A program made the position numbers and the translations under genes. This document shows, piece after piece, positions 8,051 to 15,053 of a DNA stretch of 64,000 nucleotides (position 1 is the first letter of the stretch; the number at the start of each line of letters is the position of its first letter). The notes under the pieces were generated by a model, which worked only from the letters and a program-made list of their open reading frames with translations, was not told the origin of the DNA and searched no databases. The stretch is from Candidatus Obscuribacterales bacterium (lineage in GTDB: Bacteria; Cyanobacteriota; Vampirovibrionia; Obscuribacterales; Obscuribacteraceae): the NCBI GenBank assembly GCA_019744775.1, contig JAIETZ010000013.1, positions 124,001 to 188,000 on the forward strand. The letters run 5' to 3'.

Positions 8051-8881
8051 ATGACCGAGCATCCTCTTAGCAAGTCCTTATCTAGATTTTTTGTCGATCC
8101 GGTCCTTGTTGACAAAGCGGCAAGGCGGGCACGTATTGTCGATTTGCAGCAAATTAAGCAAATAAGTAATGTCTTGAGACTGAGCGTTGGAAGTCATATA
8201 GTAATACTGGATGGCAAGGGGCTTGTTGCTCGCTGCTTGATTACCGAGTTGAGTAAGAAGCAAGTCCTGCTTGACATTATTGAAGAACTTGAAGCAATTG
8301 CTGAGGCGCCAGTGTCGGTTACAGTGGCCATGCCTCTTTTAAGAGGCGGACGCTTTGATTGGGCATTGCAGAAAATGACTGAACTCGGTGTCCATCAAGT
8401 GACTCCCATAATTTGCGCGCGATCAGTTGTGACTGTTGATCTGCGAAACGAGAAGGACAAGAAGGAAAAGCTTGATCGTTGGACGGCAATTGCGCGTGAA
8501 GCAGCGGAGCAATGCGAAAGATCAATAGTCCCGGAAATTCGATCTCCAATTGCGTTCGCGGATCTTATGGCACCATCTGCGGTGAGTGATGAGATGTGGA
8601 ATCTCAAAGTAATTTGCGCTGAGAGATCCGACGGAACTTTGTTAAGTCACGTGTTACTTACATTGCTCAACGAGGGAAATGGCCATCAGATCTCTCATGC
8701 ATTGCCGATGAATATACTTGTAGTTGTCGGTCCTGAAGGCGGATTTACAGACGAAGAGATCGAAAGTGCTGATCAGGCGGGCTTTCAATTGGTATCACTT
8801 GGACCCAGAATACTGCGCTCTGAAACGGCAAGTGTATATGCGTTAGCACAAGTCATCACCATACTCGGTGATATTGAATAA
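8051..8881 (+). CDS. rsmE: 16S rRNA (uracil-1498-N3)-methyltransferase
   Basis: RsmE methylates N3 of U1498 in the 16S rRNA decoding region, using S-adenosylmethionine. The SPOUT-class C-terminal knot is clear: VVVGPEGGFTDEEI followed by SLGPRILRSETASVYAL, and the middle has the family block RWTAIAREAAEQCERS. The N-terminal PUA-like part holds GSHIVILDGKG. The length of 276 residues is slightly above the common 240-250. ATG 8051 is preferred to the adjoining upstream TTG; AGGGAAG lies about 15 nt before it. It stands alone, divergent from accD. Confidence 0.93.
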   Translation: MTEHPLSKSLSRFFVDPVLVDKAARRARIVDLQQIKQISNVLRLSVGSHIVILDGKGLVARCLITELSKKQVLLDIIEELEAIAEAPVSVTVAMPLLRGGRFDWALQKMTELGVHQVTPIICARSVVTVDLRNEKDKKEKLDRWTAIAREAAEQCERSIVPEIRSPIAFADLMAPSAVSDEMWNLKVICAERSDGTLLSHVLLTLLNEGNGHQISHALPMNILVVVGPEGGFTDEEIESADQAGFQLVSLGPRILRSETASVYALAQVITILGDIE

Positions 8882-8913
8882 TCGCGTCGTAGATTAATCT
8901 CGATCTTCAAAGC

Positions 8914-8945
8914 TTGACAAAATATAAAATTCAAAGTCTTATAAT
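8914..8945 (+). promoter_or_regulatory. Candidate sigma70-type promoter for yggS-sepF
   Basis: TTGACA at 8914-8919 and TATAAT at 8940-8945 are both exact consensus hexamers, in the gap after rsmE and about 70 nt before yggS. The spacer is 20 bp, longer than the usual 16-18, which lowers confidence. Confidence 0.4.
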
Positions 8946-9017
8946 AGACGGTGATTGAAATTCACTGCGAACACATGCGTGTGTTTTTGGCATGTTTACT
9001 ATTAGCGTTATTAGGTC

Positions 9018-9674
9018 ATGGTTGTGGCTGACAATTTAGCAAGGGTGAGGGAAGCGATCGGCGCAGCGCCGGTGAGACTCGTTGCCGTTACTAAGACAGC
9101 CTCCATAACGCAAATTGAAGAAGCATATGCGGCTGGTGTCACTGATTTCGCTGAAAATCGCGTTCAGGATGCGATCAAAAAGCAGGAACAGCTATCGCCG
9201 GAAGTGGCCGATAAAGTAACTTGGCACTTCATCGGGCATTTGCAAACGAACAAGATCAACAAAGTGATCGGCCGCTTCGATTTGATCCATTCGATCGATT
9301 CTTTCGATCTCGCAGAAGAAGTTTCGCGTGCTGCGATCGCAAAAAAGATCGTTCAACCCGTTTTGTTGCAAGTGAAAATGGCCGACGATCCAAACAAAGG
9401 TGGCTTCACGCCTGATGATCTGAAGGATCGTTTTTCGGATCTGCAGAGGCTTTCTGGTATCAGAGTGGATGGATTGATGACGATTGCACCATTCACCACC
9501 GATAACACCACTTGGCGATTTTGCTTTAAGGGGTTACAATTATTGCGCAGCGAACTAGAAAGCGTTTACGGCGTCAAATTGAAAGAGTTATCCATGGGAA
9601 TGACGCAAGACTACAAAGAAGCGATAGCCTGTGGATCAACAATGGTGCGTTTAGGACGAGCGATATTTGACTGA
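9018..9674 (+). CDS. yggS: YggS-family pyridoxal 5'-phosphate homeostasis protein (PLPBP)
   Basis: The family binds PLP on a TIM-barrel fold and keeps free PLP in balance; no catalytic reaction is established. Seen here are RLVAVTKT with the PLP-binding Lys, DFAENRVQDA, WHFIGHLQTNKINKVI and LSMGMTQDYKEAIACGSTMVRLGR. At 218 residues the length is normal. ATG 9018 was chosen. The next gene is sepF, the arrangement found in Cyanobacteria and many Gram-positives, but the 155-bp gap between them contains a dispersed repeat. Confidence 0.94.
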   Translation: MVVADNLARVREAIGAAPVRLVAVTKTASITQIEEAYAAGVTDFAENRVQDAIKKQEQLSPEVADKVTWHFIGHLQTNKINKVIGRFDLIHSIDSFDLAEEVSRAAIAKKIVQPVLLQVKMADDPNKGGFTPDDLKDRFSDLQRLSGIRVDGLMTIAPFTTDNTTWRFCFKGLQLLRSELESVYGVKLKELSMGMTQDYKEAIACGSTMVRLGRAIFD

Positions 9675-9680
9675 CACAGG

Positions 9681-9779
9681 AAGCGGAGCAAGAGCGGCGA
9701 TGAGCCGGTCGCCAGCGAAGCGAAGAAAGGTAGCCGGACGGCAAGCGAAGGTGTAGCGATAGCGAAACCGGAGCGAAAC
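9681..9779 (+). repeat. Dispersed GCGAAG-rich element, copy 2
   Basis: Second copy of the element at 4308-4404, starting 7 nt after the yggS stop. The block order is the same (AGAGCGGCGA, GAGCCGGTCGC, AGCGAAGCGAAGAA, GCCGGACGGC, AGCGAAGGTG, ACCGGAGCG). Unlike copy 1 it is followed by about 50 nt of AT-rich sequence and a separate strong ribosome binding site for sepF. Confidence 0.8.
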
Positions 9780-9828
9780 AAAAAAATTTATTCCAGGTAA
9801 GGCAAGGATTTAGGTAAGGAGGAACTCA

Positions 9829-10335
9829 GTGAGCAACATCGTGCAAAAGTTTAAGAACTTCTGGTTTGGTCCTTCAGAGAACTATGACCAAGAAGATTTT
9901 GAAGAGCTTTTCGAAACCACTGATGATATCTACGCAACAAGCGGGCAATTAGCATTGCAAAAAGCACCAGTAGTAGATCCAATCAGATCGTTGAAGCATG
10001 CAATCAGCGGCGGTCAAAAGGTCGTCGATCACCCAAGCGCACAAGCATCATCGGAAGTCTTGGTAATAGAGCCGAGATCATATGATGAGTCGCTTGAGAT
10101 AGTGGAGCATCTGCGTGGACGCAAGTCCGTATTGATGAATCTCCATCATCTTGACAATGCGGAATCACAACGCGTCATTGATTTCTTGTCGGGGGCAACC
10201 TTTGCCATCGATGGTCATCAGCAAAAAATTGGCGACCAAGTATTCCTATTTGTGCCGGCAACAGTAACTATCTCTGCCGAGTCTACCCATTCAAAAGCTA
10301 TCAAAGAAGCTTTCTGGATGAAGCAGAACGGCTAA
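9829..10335 (+). CDS. sepF: Cell division protein SepF
   Basis: SepF binds FtsZ and tethers it to the membrane at the division site. The C-terminal SepF domain is clear at about residues 85-160: VLVIEPRSYDESLEIVEHLR, then VLMNLHHLDNAESQRVIDFL, and a final SGATFAIDGHQQKIGDQVFL. The N-terminal helix (NIVQKFKNFWFG) is the likely membrane-targeting amphipathic segment, and an acidic linker joins the two. Start is GTG 9829 with AAGGAGG about 8 nt upstream. It is followed by a strong terminator at 10381. Confidence 0.92.
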   Translation: MSNIVQKFKNFWFGPSENYDQEDFEELFETTDDIYATSGQLALQKAPVVDPIRSLKHAISGGQKVVDHPSAQASSEVLVIEPRSYDESLEIVEHLRGRKSVLMNLHHLDNAESQRVIDFLSGATFAIDGHQQKIGDQVFLFVPATVTISAESTHSKAIKEAFWMKQNG

Positions 10336-10380
10336 GTCCAAAAGTATAAGTAAGGATTTTCTCCTAACACTTGTGGAAAT

Positions 10381-10410
10381 AAAAGAGGGCGGGCAACCGC
10401 CCTCTTTTAT
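10381..10410 (+). terminator. Rho-independent terminator after sepF
   Basis: AAAAGAGGGCGG-gcaa-CCGCCCTCTTTT forms a 12-bp perfect stem with a 4-nt loop, followed by ATTAG. It lies 46 nt after the sepF stop and ends the yggS-sepF transcript. A palindromic repeat follows directly. Confidence 0.88.
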
Positions 10411-10440
10411 TAGTGGGCGCATGCAATGCGCCCACTACAA
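10411..10440. repeat. GGGCGCAT palindromic repeat, copy 1
   Basis: The core GGGCGCAT-gca-ATGCGCCC is extended by further pairing (TAGT/ACTA) to a 12-bp arm. The same core occurs at 25116, 41454 and, with one change, 48327. It immediately follows the sepF terminator. Confidence 0.85.
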
Positions 10441-10441
10441 C

Positions 10442-10490
10442 TTTGTCATCTCGAGCGACCGAACCCAGTGAGGGAGTCGAGAGATCTCGC
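10442..10490 (+). repeat. GTCATTTCGAGC-type dispersed repeat, copy 1
   Basis: The segment TTTGTCATCTCGAGCGACC continuing to GAGTCGAGAGATCTCG resembles, in reverse complement, the segments at 29875-29919 and 43816-43881. The shared pattern is TTTGTCATTTCGA...GTCGAGAAATCT with a variable centre. The remaining 10491-10548 holds no gene that I can see. Confidence 0.6.
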
Positions 10491-10548
10491 AAATCAACTG
10501 GTGGTTCTTGCCGGAGTCGTCATTAGTGACTGTTACTCCGAATGGTTG

Positions 10549-11415
10549 CTAGTAAACCTGCTTGTACCAATCAGTCGGATTGGTGGCAACTTGATTTACA
10601 TATAGACTGAAGTGCAAGTGCGGTCCATTTGCTCGGCCGCTTTGTCCAATCTTTCCGATCACTTCACCCGCTTTAACCGTGTCGCCTTCTTTGACGAGCA
10701 TTTTACTTAAGTGAAGATAGAAAGAAACGACGCCTTGTCCGTGATCAATACAAATTACATTACCATGCAGTTTATAACCTGAGCGTGCCAGTATCACTGT
10801 CCCTGGTGCAGTTGCTTTGACTGGTGATCCTAGTCCACCTGCGTAATCAATTCCTGAATGGAAATAGTCATCCTGCATTTTGCCGTTAACGATTCTCTTC
10901 AAACCAAATTGCGTTGATATGCGAGCCGGTGAAGGAATAGTGAATACATTATTCCAAAGTCTTTGACTGCTCAAAGTCTCTTTGCACTTTTGAATGGCTT
11001 CCATTTCTCCTGGTGCCGGTTCAAGTGATGCAACCTTTTTGGGCAAAGACAATCTCTGCACAGGAAATTTTCCATCGATGACTTTAATTGCGCGCTCATC
11101 GCTGCCGATTTTCATTTTGTAATCGCCCGGTTTTAGGTCTGCAGGCACACCAATAAGCGTTTGGTAAGTCGATTCTCTTGCATTGGTATCACTTGCTACC
11201 GGTTCTGTTTGGAATGTCTGATAAGTCGATTTGTTGAATGACACTACAGGCGGAGTATCAAATATGCCTTTGATCTTGACTTCGATTGTTTGGCCTTGTT
11301 TTGGTGTCTCTCTGGAGATAGCTATTTCTGATGCGATTGTTGCTCGTGCGGACGTAATTAGAACAACTACTGCTGCGAGTGCTAGCGTGAAACTGCCTAC
11401 CTTATTATGCGTCAC
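10549..11415 (-). CDS. Secreted M23-family metallopeptidase (peptidoglycan endopeptidase)
   Basis: A signal peptide (about residues 8-28, hydrophobic LALAAVVVLITSARA) leads to an Ig-like N-terminal region and a LytM/M23 domain. All zinc ligands and catalytic residues are present: His186 and Asp190 in FHSGIDYAGG, His235 in SFYLHL and HxH 266-268 in GPHLHFS. The family cuts peptide crosslinks of the cell wall. Start is GTG 11415, with GGGAG about 7 nt upstream. A complete terminator lies just before that ribosome binding site, so expression depends on read-through or on a regulated leader. Confidence 0.92.
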   Translation of the reverse strand: MTHNKVGSFTLALAAVVVLITSARATIASEIAISRETPKQGQTIEVKIKGIFDTPPVVSFNKSTYQTFQTEPVASDTNARESTYQTLIGVPADLKPGDYKMKIGSDERAIKVIDGKFPVQRLSLPKKVASLEPAPGEMEAIQKCKETLSSQRLWNNVFTIPSPARISTQFGLKRIVNGKMQDDYFHSGIDYAGGLGSPVKATAPGTVILARSGYKLHGNVICIDHGQGVVSFYLHLSKMLVKEGDTVKAGEVIGKIGQSGRANGPHLHFSLYVNQVATNPTDWYKQVY

Positions 11416-11428
11416 TATCTACTCCCTA

Positions 11429-11462
11429 CAAAAAATCGAAGGCCAATTGGGTTGGCCTTCTG
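11429..11462 (-). terminator. Terminator between the PC4-like gene and the M23 peptidase, abutting the peptidase RBS
   Basis: On the minus strand AGAAGGCCAA pairs with TTGGCCTTC across a short loop, followed by GATTTTTTG. The T-run ends 2-3 nt before the GGGAG of the M23 gene. No promoter can fit between it and the start codon, so it is either a leaky operon terminator or a leader attenuator. Confidence 0.75.
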
Positions 11463-11479
11463 AAACACTTTCAGCCCTA

Positions 11480-11710
11480 TTACTTCTCTTTGGGAGCCAA
11501 TTCATCCAAAGCTGCGCGTAAAGCGTCAACTTTGTCCAGCGGAAGCGCTACACCCTTTTTGGATGGCTTTGACTCGCCGTCCTTATCGAGGTACCACTCG
11601 CGAATGTGCAGATAGCGTGTGCCGCGATACTCGTCGATGTAGACAGTAATGGTTTCGCCGCGTGATTTTTCGTGTATCGTGACTTTGTTTTCCAAGGGAA
11701 GGTCCTCCAC
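11480..11710 (-). CDS. PC4/YdbC-like single-stranded DNA-binding protein
   Basis: This 76-residue protein matches the fold pattern of the PC4 C-terminal domain: four beta strands (VTIHEKSRGETITVYIDEYR, TRYLHIREWYLDKDGESKPS) followed by KKGVALPLDKVDALRAAL, the family's KGISL-type turn and C-terminal helix. Such proteins bind ssDNA as dimers and may influence transcription or replication. Start GTG 11710 has AAAGG just upstream. It precedes the M23 gene on the same strand, separated by a terminator. Assignment is by pattern only. Confidence 0.72.
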   Translation of the reverse strand: MEDLPLENKVTIHEKSRGETITVYIDEYRGTRYLHIREWYLDKDGESKPSKKGVALPLDKVDALRAALDELAPKEK

Positions 11711-11821
11711 CTTTCGAAAATTTACCCTGCCAAGTGCTTCCTGAATCTACTATCTCATACAAGTATATAAAATTATTAGGAACAATAGAACTTTAATTTA
11801 AAATTGCGAGAAACTTACGTT

Positions 11822-13102
11822 ATGAGTCAGTTTATCGATCAAGTCAAGATAACGGTACGTTCCGGCGACGGCGGCAACGGCATGGTTGCCTGGCGTCAGG
11901 AGAAGTACGAGCCCATGGGCGGACCCTTTGGCGGCAACGGCGGTCGGGGCGGCAATGTTATTGTCCAGGCAAGCCCTGATTTGGGCACACTTTTGGACTT
12001 CCGCTACAAGGTCAATTATGAGGCTGCCCATGGAGCCAAAGGCGGCTCCAAGCGCAAACACGGAAAAGATGCCCCGGACTTAGTGATTAAGGTGCCTGTC
12101 GGAACAGTCGTCTATGACGCGCGCACAGGTACCGCTATTGCCGATTTAAGTGCGCCACACCAGAAAGTAATGGTTGCCCAAGGCGGGCGTGGCGGGCGTG
12201 GTAACGCCGAATTGGCAACGCCGACAAGAAGGGCTCCGGCCTTTTGTGATCCGGGCGAACCGGGCATCGAGCGCGAGCTTGAATTTGAGCTCAAGCTGAT
12301 GGCAGACGTCGGCATAATCGGTTTGCCGAATGCCGGCAAATCGAGCTTGCTATCGCGACTGACGGCCGCTCATCCCAAAATTGCTGCCTATCCGTTTTCG
12401 ACGCTTGAACCCAACTTGGGTGTTGTAAAAAGACCTGATGGTGACGGCTACGTTTTGGCCGACATTCCTGGACTAATTGAAGGCGCGTCCACTGGTGTTG
12501 GACTCGGACACAAGTTTTTGCGGCACATTGAACGGACGAGATTGCTTGTGCATCTTGTTGATATTGCTGCCGAAGATCCAATTGCCGATATCGATATCAT
12601 CAATAAAGAGCTTCTCCTCTATGAACGCGATTTAGACAAGTTGCCGCAATTGCTTGTTGTGAACAAGGCGGATTTGTTGCCCGAAGAAGATCGCGACAAA
12701 CTAGTTGAAGAATTGAAAAAGAAGTTGAAGGTACCTGTCTACGTTATTTCCTGTGCCACCAATTTCGGCCTCGATGATTTGAAAAAACTTCTGCTGGATA
12801 ATTTGGCCAAATTGGGACCGAGATTTGTGCCGACGGAAGTCGAGGCAGACGAGTTGGCTTTCCAGCATCCTGATGGCGGCTTTGAAATTGTGCGTTCGAA
12901 AAAACAATTTCACGTTCTCGGTGACAGAGTAGTTAGACACTTAGCGGTTACAAATTTGCGCGATCCCGAGGCGTTGTTTCACTTCCATAGAGTTTTGCGG
13001 GCAATGGGTGTTATCGATGCGCTGCTTGCCGAAGGTGCTGTACCCGGAAGTGAAGTTGTGATTGGCGAGACCGTCTTTGCCTTTGGGGCAGACTGGGGCT
13101 AA
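11822..13102 (+). CDS. obgE: GTPase Obg/CgtA
   Basis: Obg is an essential GTPase linked to 50S ribosome assembly and stress control. The Gly-rich Obg fold is at residues 1-155 (GDGGNGMVAWRQEKY, GGPFGGNGGRGGNV). The G domain follows with P-loop GLPNAGKSSL, DIPGLIEGA (G3), NKAD (G4) and SCAT (G5), then a C-terminal OCT domain. ATG 11822 gives the standard MSQFIDQVKI start; an upstream in-frame TTG at 11804 is unlikely. A bidirectional terminator follows the stop. Confidence 0.96.
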   Translation: MSQFIDQVKITVRSGDGGNGMVAWRQEKYEPMGGPFGGNGGRGGNVIVQASPDLGTLLDFRYKVNYEAAHGAKGGSKRKHGKDAPDLVIKVPVGTVVYDARTGTAIADLSAPHQKVMVAQGGRGGRGNAELATPTRRAPAFCDPGEPGIERELEFELKLMADVGIIGLPNAGKSSLLSRLTAAHPKIAAYPFSTLEPNLGVVKRPDGDGYVLADIPGLIEGASTGVGLGHKFLRHIERTRLLVHLVDIAAEDPIADIDIINKELLLYERDLDKLPQLLVVNKADLLPEEDRDKLVEELKKKLKVPVYVISCATNFGLDDLKKLLLDNLAKLGPRFVPTEVEADELAFQHPDGGFEIVRSKKQFHVLGDRVVRHLAVTNLRDPEALFHFHRVLRAMGVIDALLAEGAVPGSEVVIGETVFAFGADWG

Positions 13103-13121
13103 GACTGAACCCATCAAAACA

Positions 13122-13157
13122 AAAAAGACGATCGTCTCAGTTAGACGATCGTCTTTT
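13122..13157. terminator. Bidirectional terminator between obgE and the small basic gene
   Basis: AAAAGACGATCGTCT and AGACGATCGTCTTTT form a perfect long stem around CAGTT. An A-run lies on one side and a T-run on the other, so it can stop the plus transcript of obgE and the minus transcript of the 50-aa gene. Confidence 0.85.
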
Positions 13158-13179
13158 GCAAATTCAAGAAAGCGCGAAG

Positions 13180-13332
13180 TTAGGAAGCGGCAGCTTCTTG
13201 CTCTTGTTCTTTACCGGCGTTTTCTTCTTGGCGGATAAGACGCTTGATGTTGGCTTCTTTCTTGCGAATTACGAGCTTTTTCTTGCGGTTGGCTACCTTA
13301 ATGGCGCGCTTAAAACCTTTTTGTTGTGGCAT
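13180..13332 (-). CDS. Small Lys/Arg-rich protein (50 aa), hypothetical
   Basis: The frame from ATG 13332 encodes MPQQKGFKRAIKVANRKKKL...EAAAS: a strongly basic N-terminal 35 residues and an acidic C-terminus, like a small ribosome-associated or RNA-binding protein. AAGGAA lies 9 nt upstream, and its stop is followed by a shared terminator. The frame stays open further upstream to 13473, but that part overlaps the Nudix gene and has no ribosome binding site. No named family is recognised; gene status is well supported by signals and composition. Confidence 0.75.
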   Translation of the reverse strand: MPQQKGFKRAIKVANRKKKLVIRKKEANIKRLIRQEENAGKEQEQEAAAS

Positions 13333-13411
13333 GACTATATTTCCTTGTTCTAATGAACACGTTAGTGAACACACCAGGTGTTCTTGTGGAAGGAAGGAAA
13401 TTTTACTATAC

Positions 13412-13888
13412 CTAAACCCACATATTGCCGAGATATTGAATACCTTTACTGAATTTGTGGTCATAACCGGCAAGTAGCTGCCTGGCTACGGGTGGAAATA
13501 GCGTCATTTTGTCCAGCTCGTCCATAGGGAAAAAGTCCACTCCGGCTAATACCGGCTCATCACCGAGCTTCATCTCGCCGCCTGTTACATGTCCCTTAAT
13601 GTAAATGTTGACAATGTGGCGTGAGCGGTCAGGGGCAATGGATTCGGATAGAAAAACCAGCTCGTCGCACTCAATATCCAATCCAGTCTCTTCCTTAAGC
13701 TCACGAACGGCGCATTCCTGGAAGGTTTCGCCGTACTCAAGCCTGCCGCCCGGAAGCACCCAGTAGCTGCGATTACCCTTCCGGTGACGCACTAAAAGAA
13801 TCTTCTTGTCATCCGTGATGATGATGACGGAGACTCGTGTTGTGGGAATTGTCGGCTTTCGTCTTTGCTTGAATCGATGTTTCGGCAT
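13412..13888 (-). CDS. NUDIX hydrolase
   Basis: The Nudix box GX5EX7REUXEEXGU is complete (GGRLEYGETFQECAVRELKEETGL), so the protein should hydrolyse a nucleoside diphosphate linked to another group, with Mg2+. The strand before it, VSVIIITDDKKILLVRHRKG, is the usual beta-alpha-beta entry. The N-terminus is basic (PKHRFKQRRKP). At 158 residues it is a single-domain enzyme; the substrate cannot be deduced. It lies upstream of the 50-aa basic gene on the same strand and is divergent from pheS. Confidence 0.9.
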   Translation of the reverse strand: MPKHRFKQRRKPTIPTTRVSVIIITDDKKILLVRHRKGNRSYWVLPGGRLEYGETFQECAVRELKEETGLDIECDELVFLSESIAPDRSRHIVNIYIKGHVTGGEMKLGDEPVLAGVDFFPMDELDKMTLFPPVARQLLAGYDHKFSKGIQYLGNMWV

Positions 13889-14009
13889 AGTTTCGTCATT
13901 TTAATGTAATTGAGGTCTAATTGCCTACGGTAAACATGCTGGTACAAGAGGCGGAAATTGAAATGATGGTCTGTTAGAGTTAGTAGACCTCACCTGTAAG
14001 GGGCTTTCC

Positions 14010-15050
14010 GTGGGCGTTGCCGAATTAGAAACACAACTAAAAGACGTTGAGAAAAGGGCTTTAGCAGCTCTTGCCGACATTAGCGACATGGCTTCTTTGG
14101 AGCAAGTTCGCTTGAATTACCTGGGGCAGAAGGGCGAATTGACTTCAGTGCTTCGCGGTCTCGGCGAATTGAGCAAAGAAGAGCGCCCAAAAATCGGGCA
14201 GCTTTCCAATCAAGTAAAAGAAAGTATTCAGCAACGCCTGGATGCTTGCAAGGCGCAACTTTCAAGCAAAGAATTGGACGCAAGACTTTCTCGCGAAACA
14301 ATCGACGTGACGTTACCCGGTGGCGGTCGCCGATTGGGACACATTCATCCGCTTACACAACTAAGTGAAGAGATCATCCAAATATTTTTCGGACTTGGTT
14401 TTACATTCGTCGATGGTCCGGAGATTGAAACCGAATACTACAACTTTGATGCGTTGAATACGCCGGATGATCACCCGGCTCGTGATGAGCAAGACACGTT
14501 TTACACAAATGTAGGACCGCAAGTAATTTTGCGCAGCCAAACATCGCCTGTGCAAATTCGCGCGATGGAAAAACAGAAGCCGCCACTGCGAATAATCACA
14601 ATCGGCCGCGTTTATCGTAATGAAGAGATAAATGCGCGTAAGTATCCTATCTTCCACCAGATGGAAGGACTGTACGTAGACAAAGATGTAACCATGGGAC
14701 AACTAAAAGGCGTGCTCAGCGAATTTATTCGCTTGCTTTTCAAAAAAGATTTGAAGACGCGTTTTCGTCCGGACTTTTTCCCATTTACAGAGCCGTCGGC
14801 TGAACTGGATAGTCAATGTCCATTTTGTGAAGGTTCAGGCTGTCGTACCTGCGGTCATCGTGGCTGGTTGGAACTTTTAGGGTGTGGTCTTGTTGATCCA
14901 AATGTCTTGAAAGGCGTTGGTATCAATCCCGAGGAATGGAGTGGCTTTGCCTTCGGTATCGGTATTGAGCGACTGGCAATGCTTAAGTACGGTATCAACG
15001 ATATCCGCCATTTCTATTCAAGCGATCTTCGTTTTCTGGAGCAGTTCTAA
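14010..15050 (+). CDS. pheS: Phenylalanyl-tRNA synthetase alpha subunit
   Basis: PheS is the catalytic subunit of the (alpha-beta)2 enzyme that charges tRNA-Phe. The N-terminal coiled coil (about 1-90) is followed by class II motifs: GFTFVDGPEIETEYYNFDALN, then RIITIGRVYRNEEINA (motif 2) and GFAFGIGIERLAMLKYGIND (motif 3). At 346 residues the length is normal. Start is GTG 14010 with AAGGGG about 8 nt before it. It is 3 nt from pheT, so the two form an operon. Confidence 0.96.
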   Translation: MGVAELETQLKDVEKRALAALADISDMASLEQVRLNYLGQKGELTSVLRGLGELSKEERPKIGQLSNQVKESIQQRLDACKAQLSSKELDARLSRETIDVTLPGGGRRLGHIHPLTQLSEEIIQIFFGLGFTFVDGPEIETEYYNFDALNTPDDHPARDEQDTFYTNVGPQVILRSQTSPVQIRAMEKQKPPLRIITIGRVYRNEEINARKYPIFHQMEGLYVDKDVTMGQLKGVLSEFIRLLFKKDLKTRFRPDFFPFTEPSAELDSQCPFCEGSGCRTCGHRGWLELLGCGLVDPNVLKGVGINPEEWSGFAFGIGIERLAMLKYGINDIRHFYSSDLRFLEQF

Positions 15051-15053
15051 ATT

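Noticed and set aside
13333-13473. 97-residue form of the small basic protein
   Set aside because: The added 47 residues overlap the Nudix gene and include no signal; ATG 13332 has AAGGAA at proper distance.
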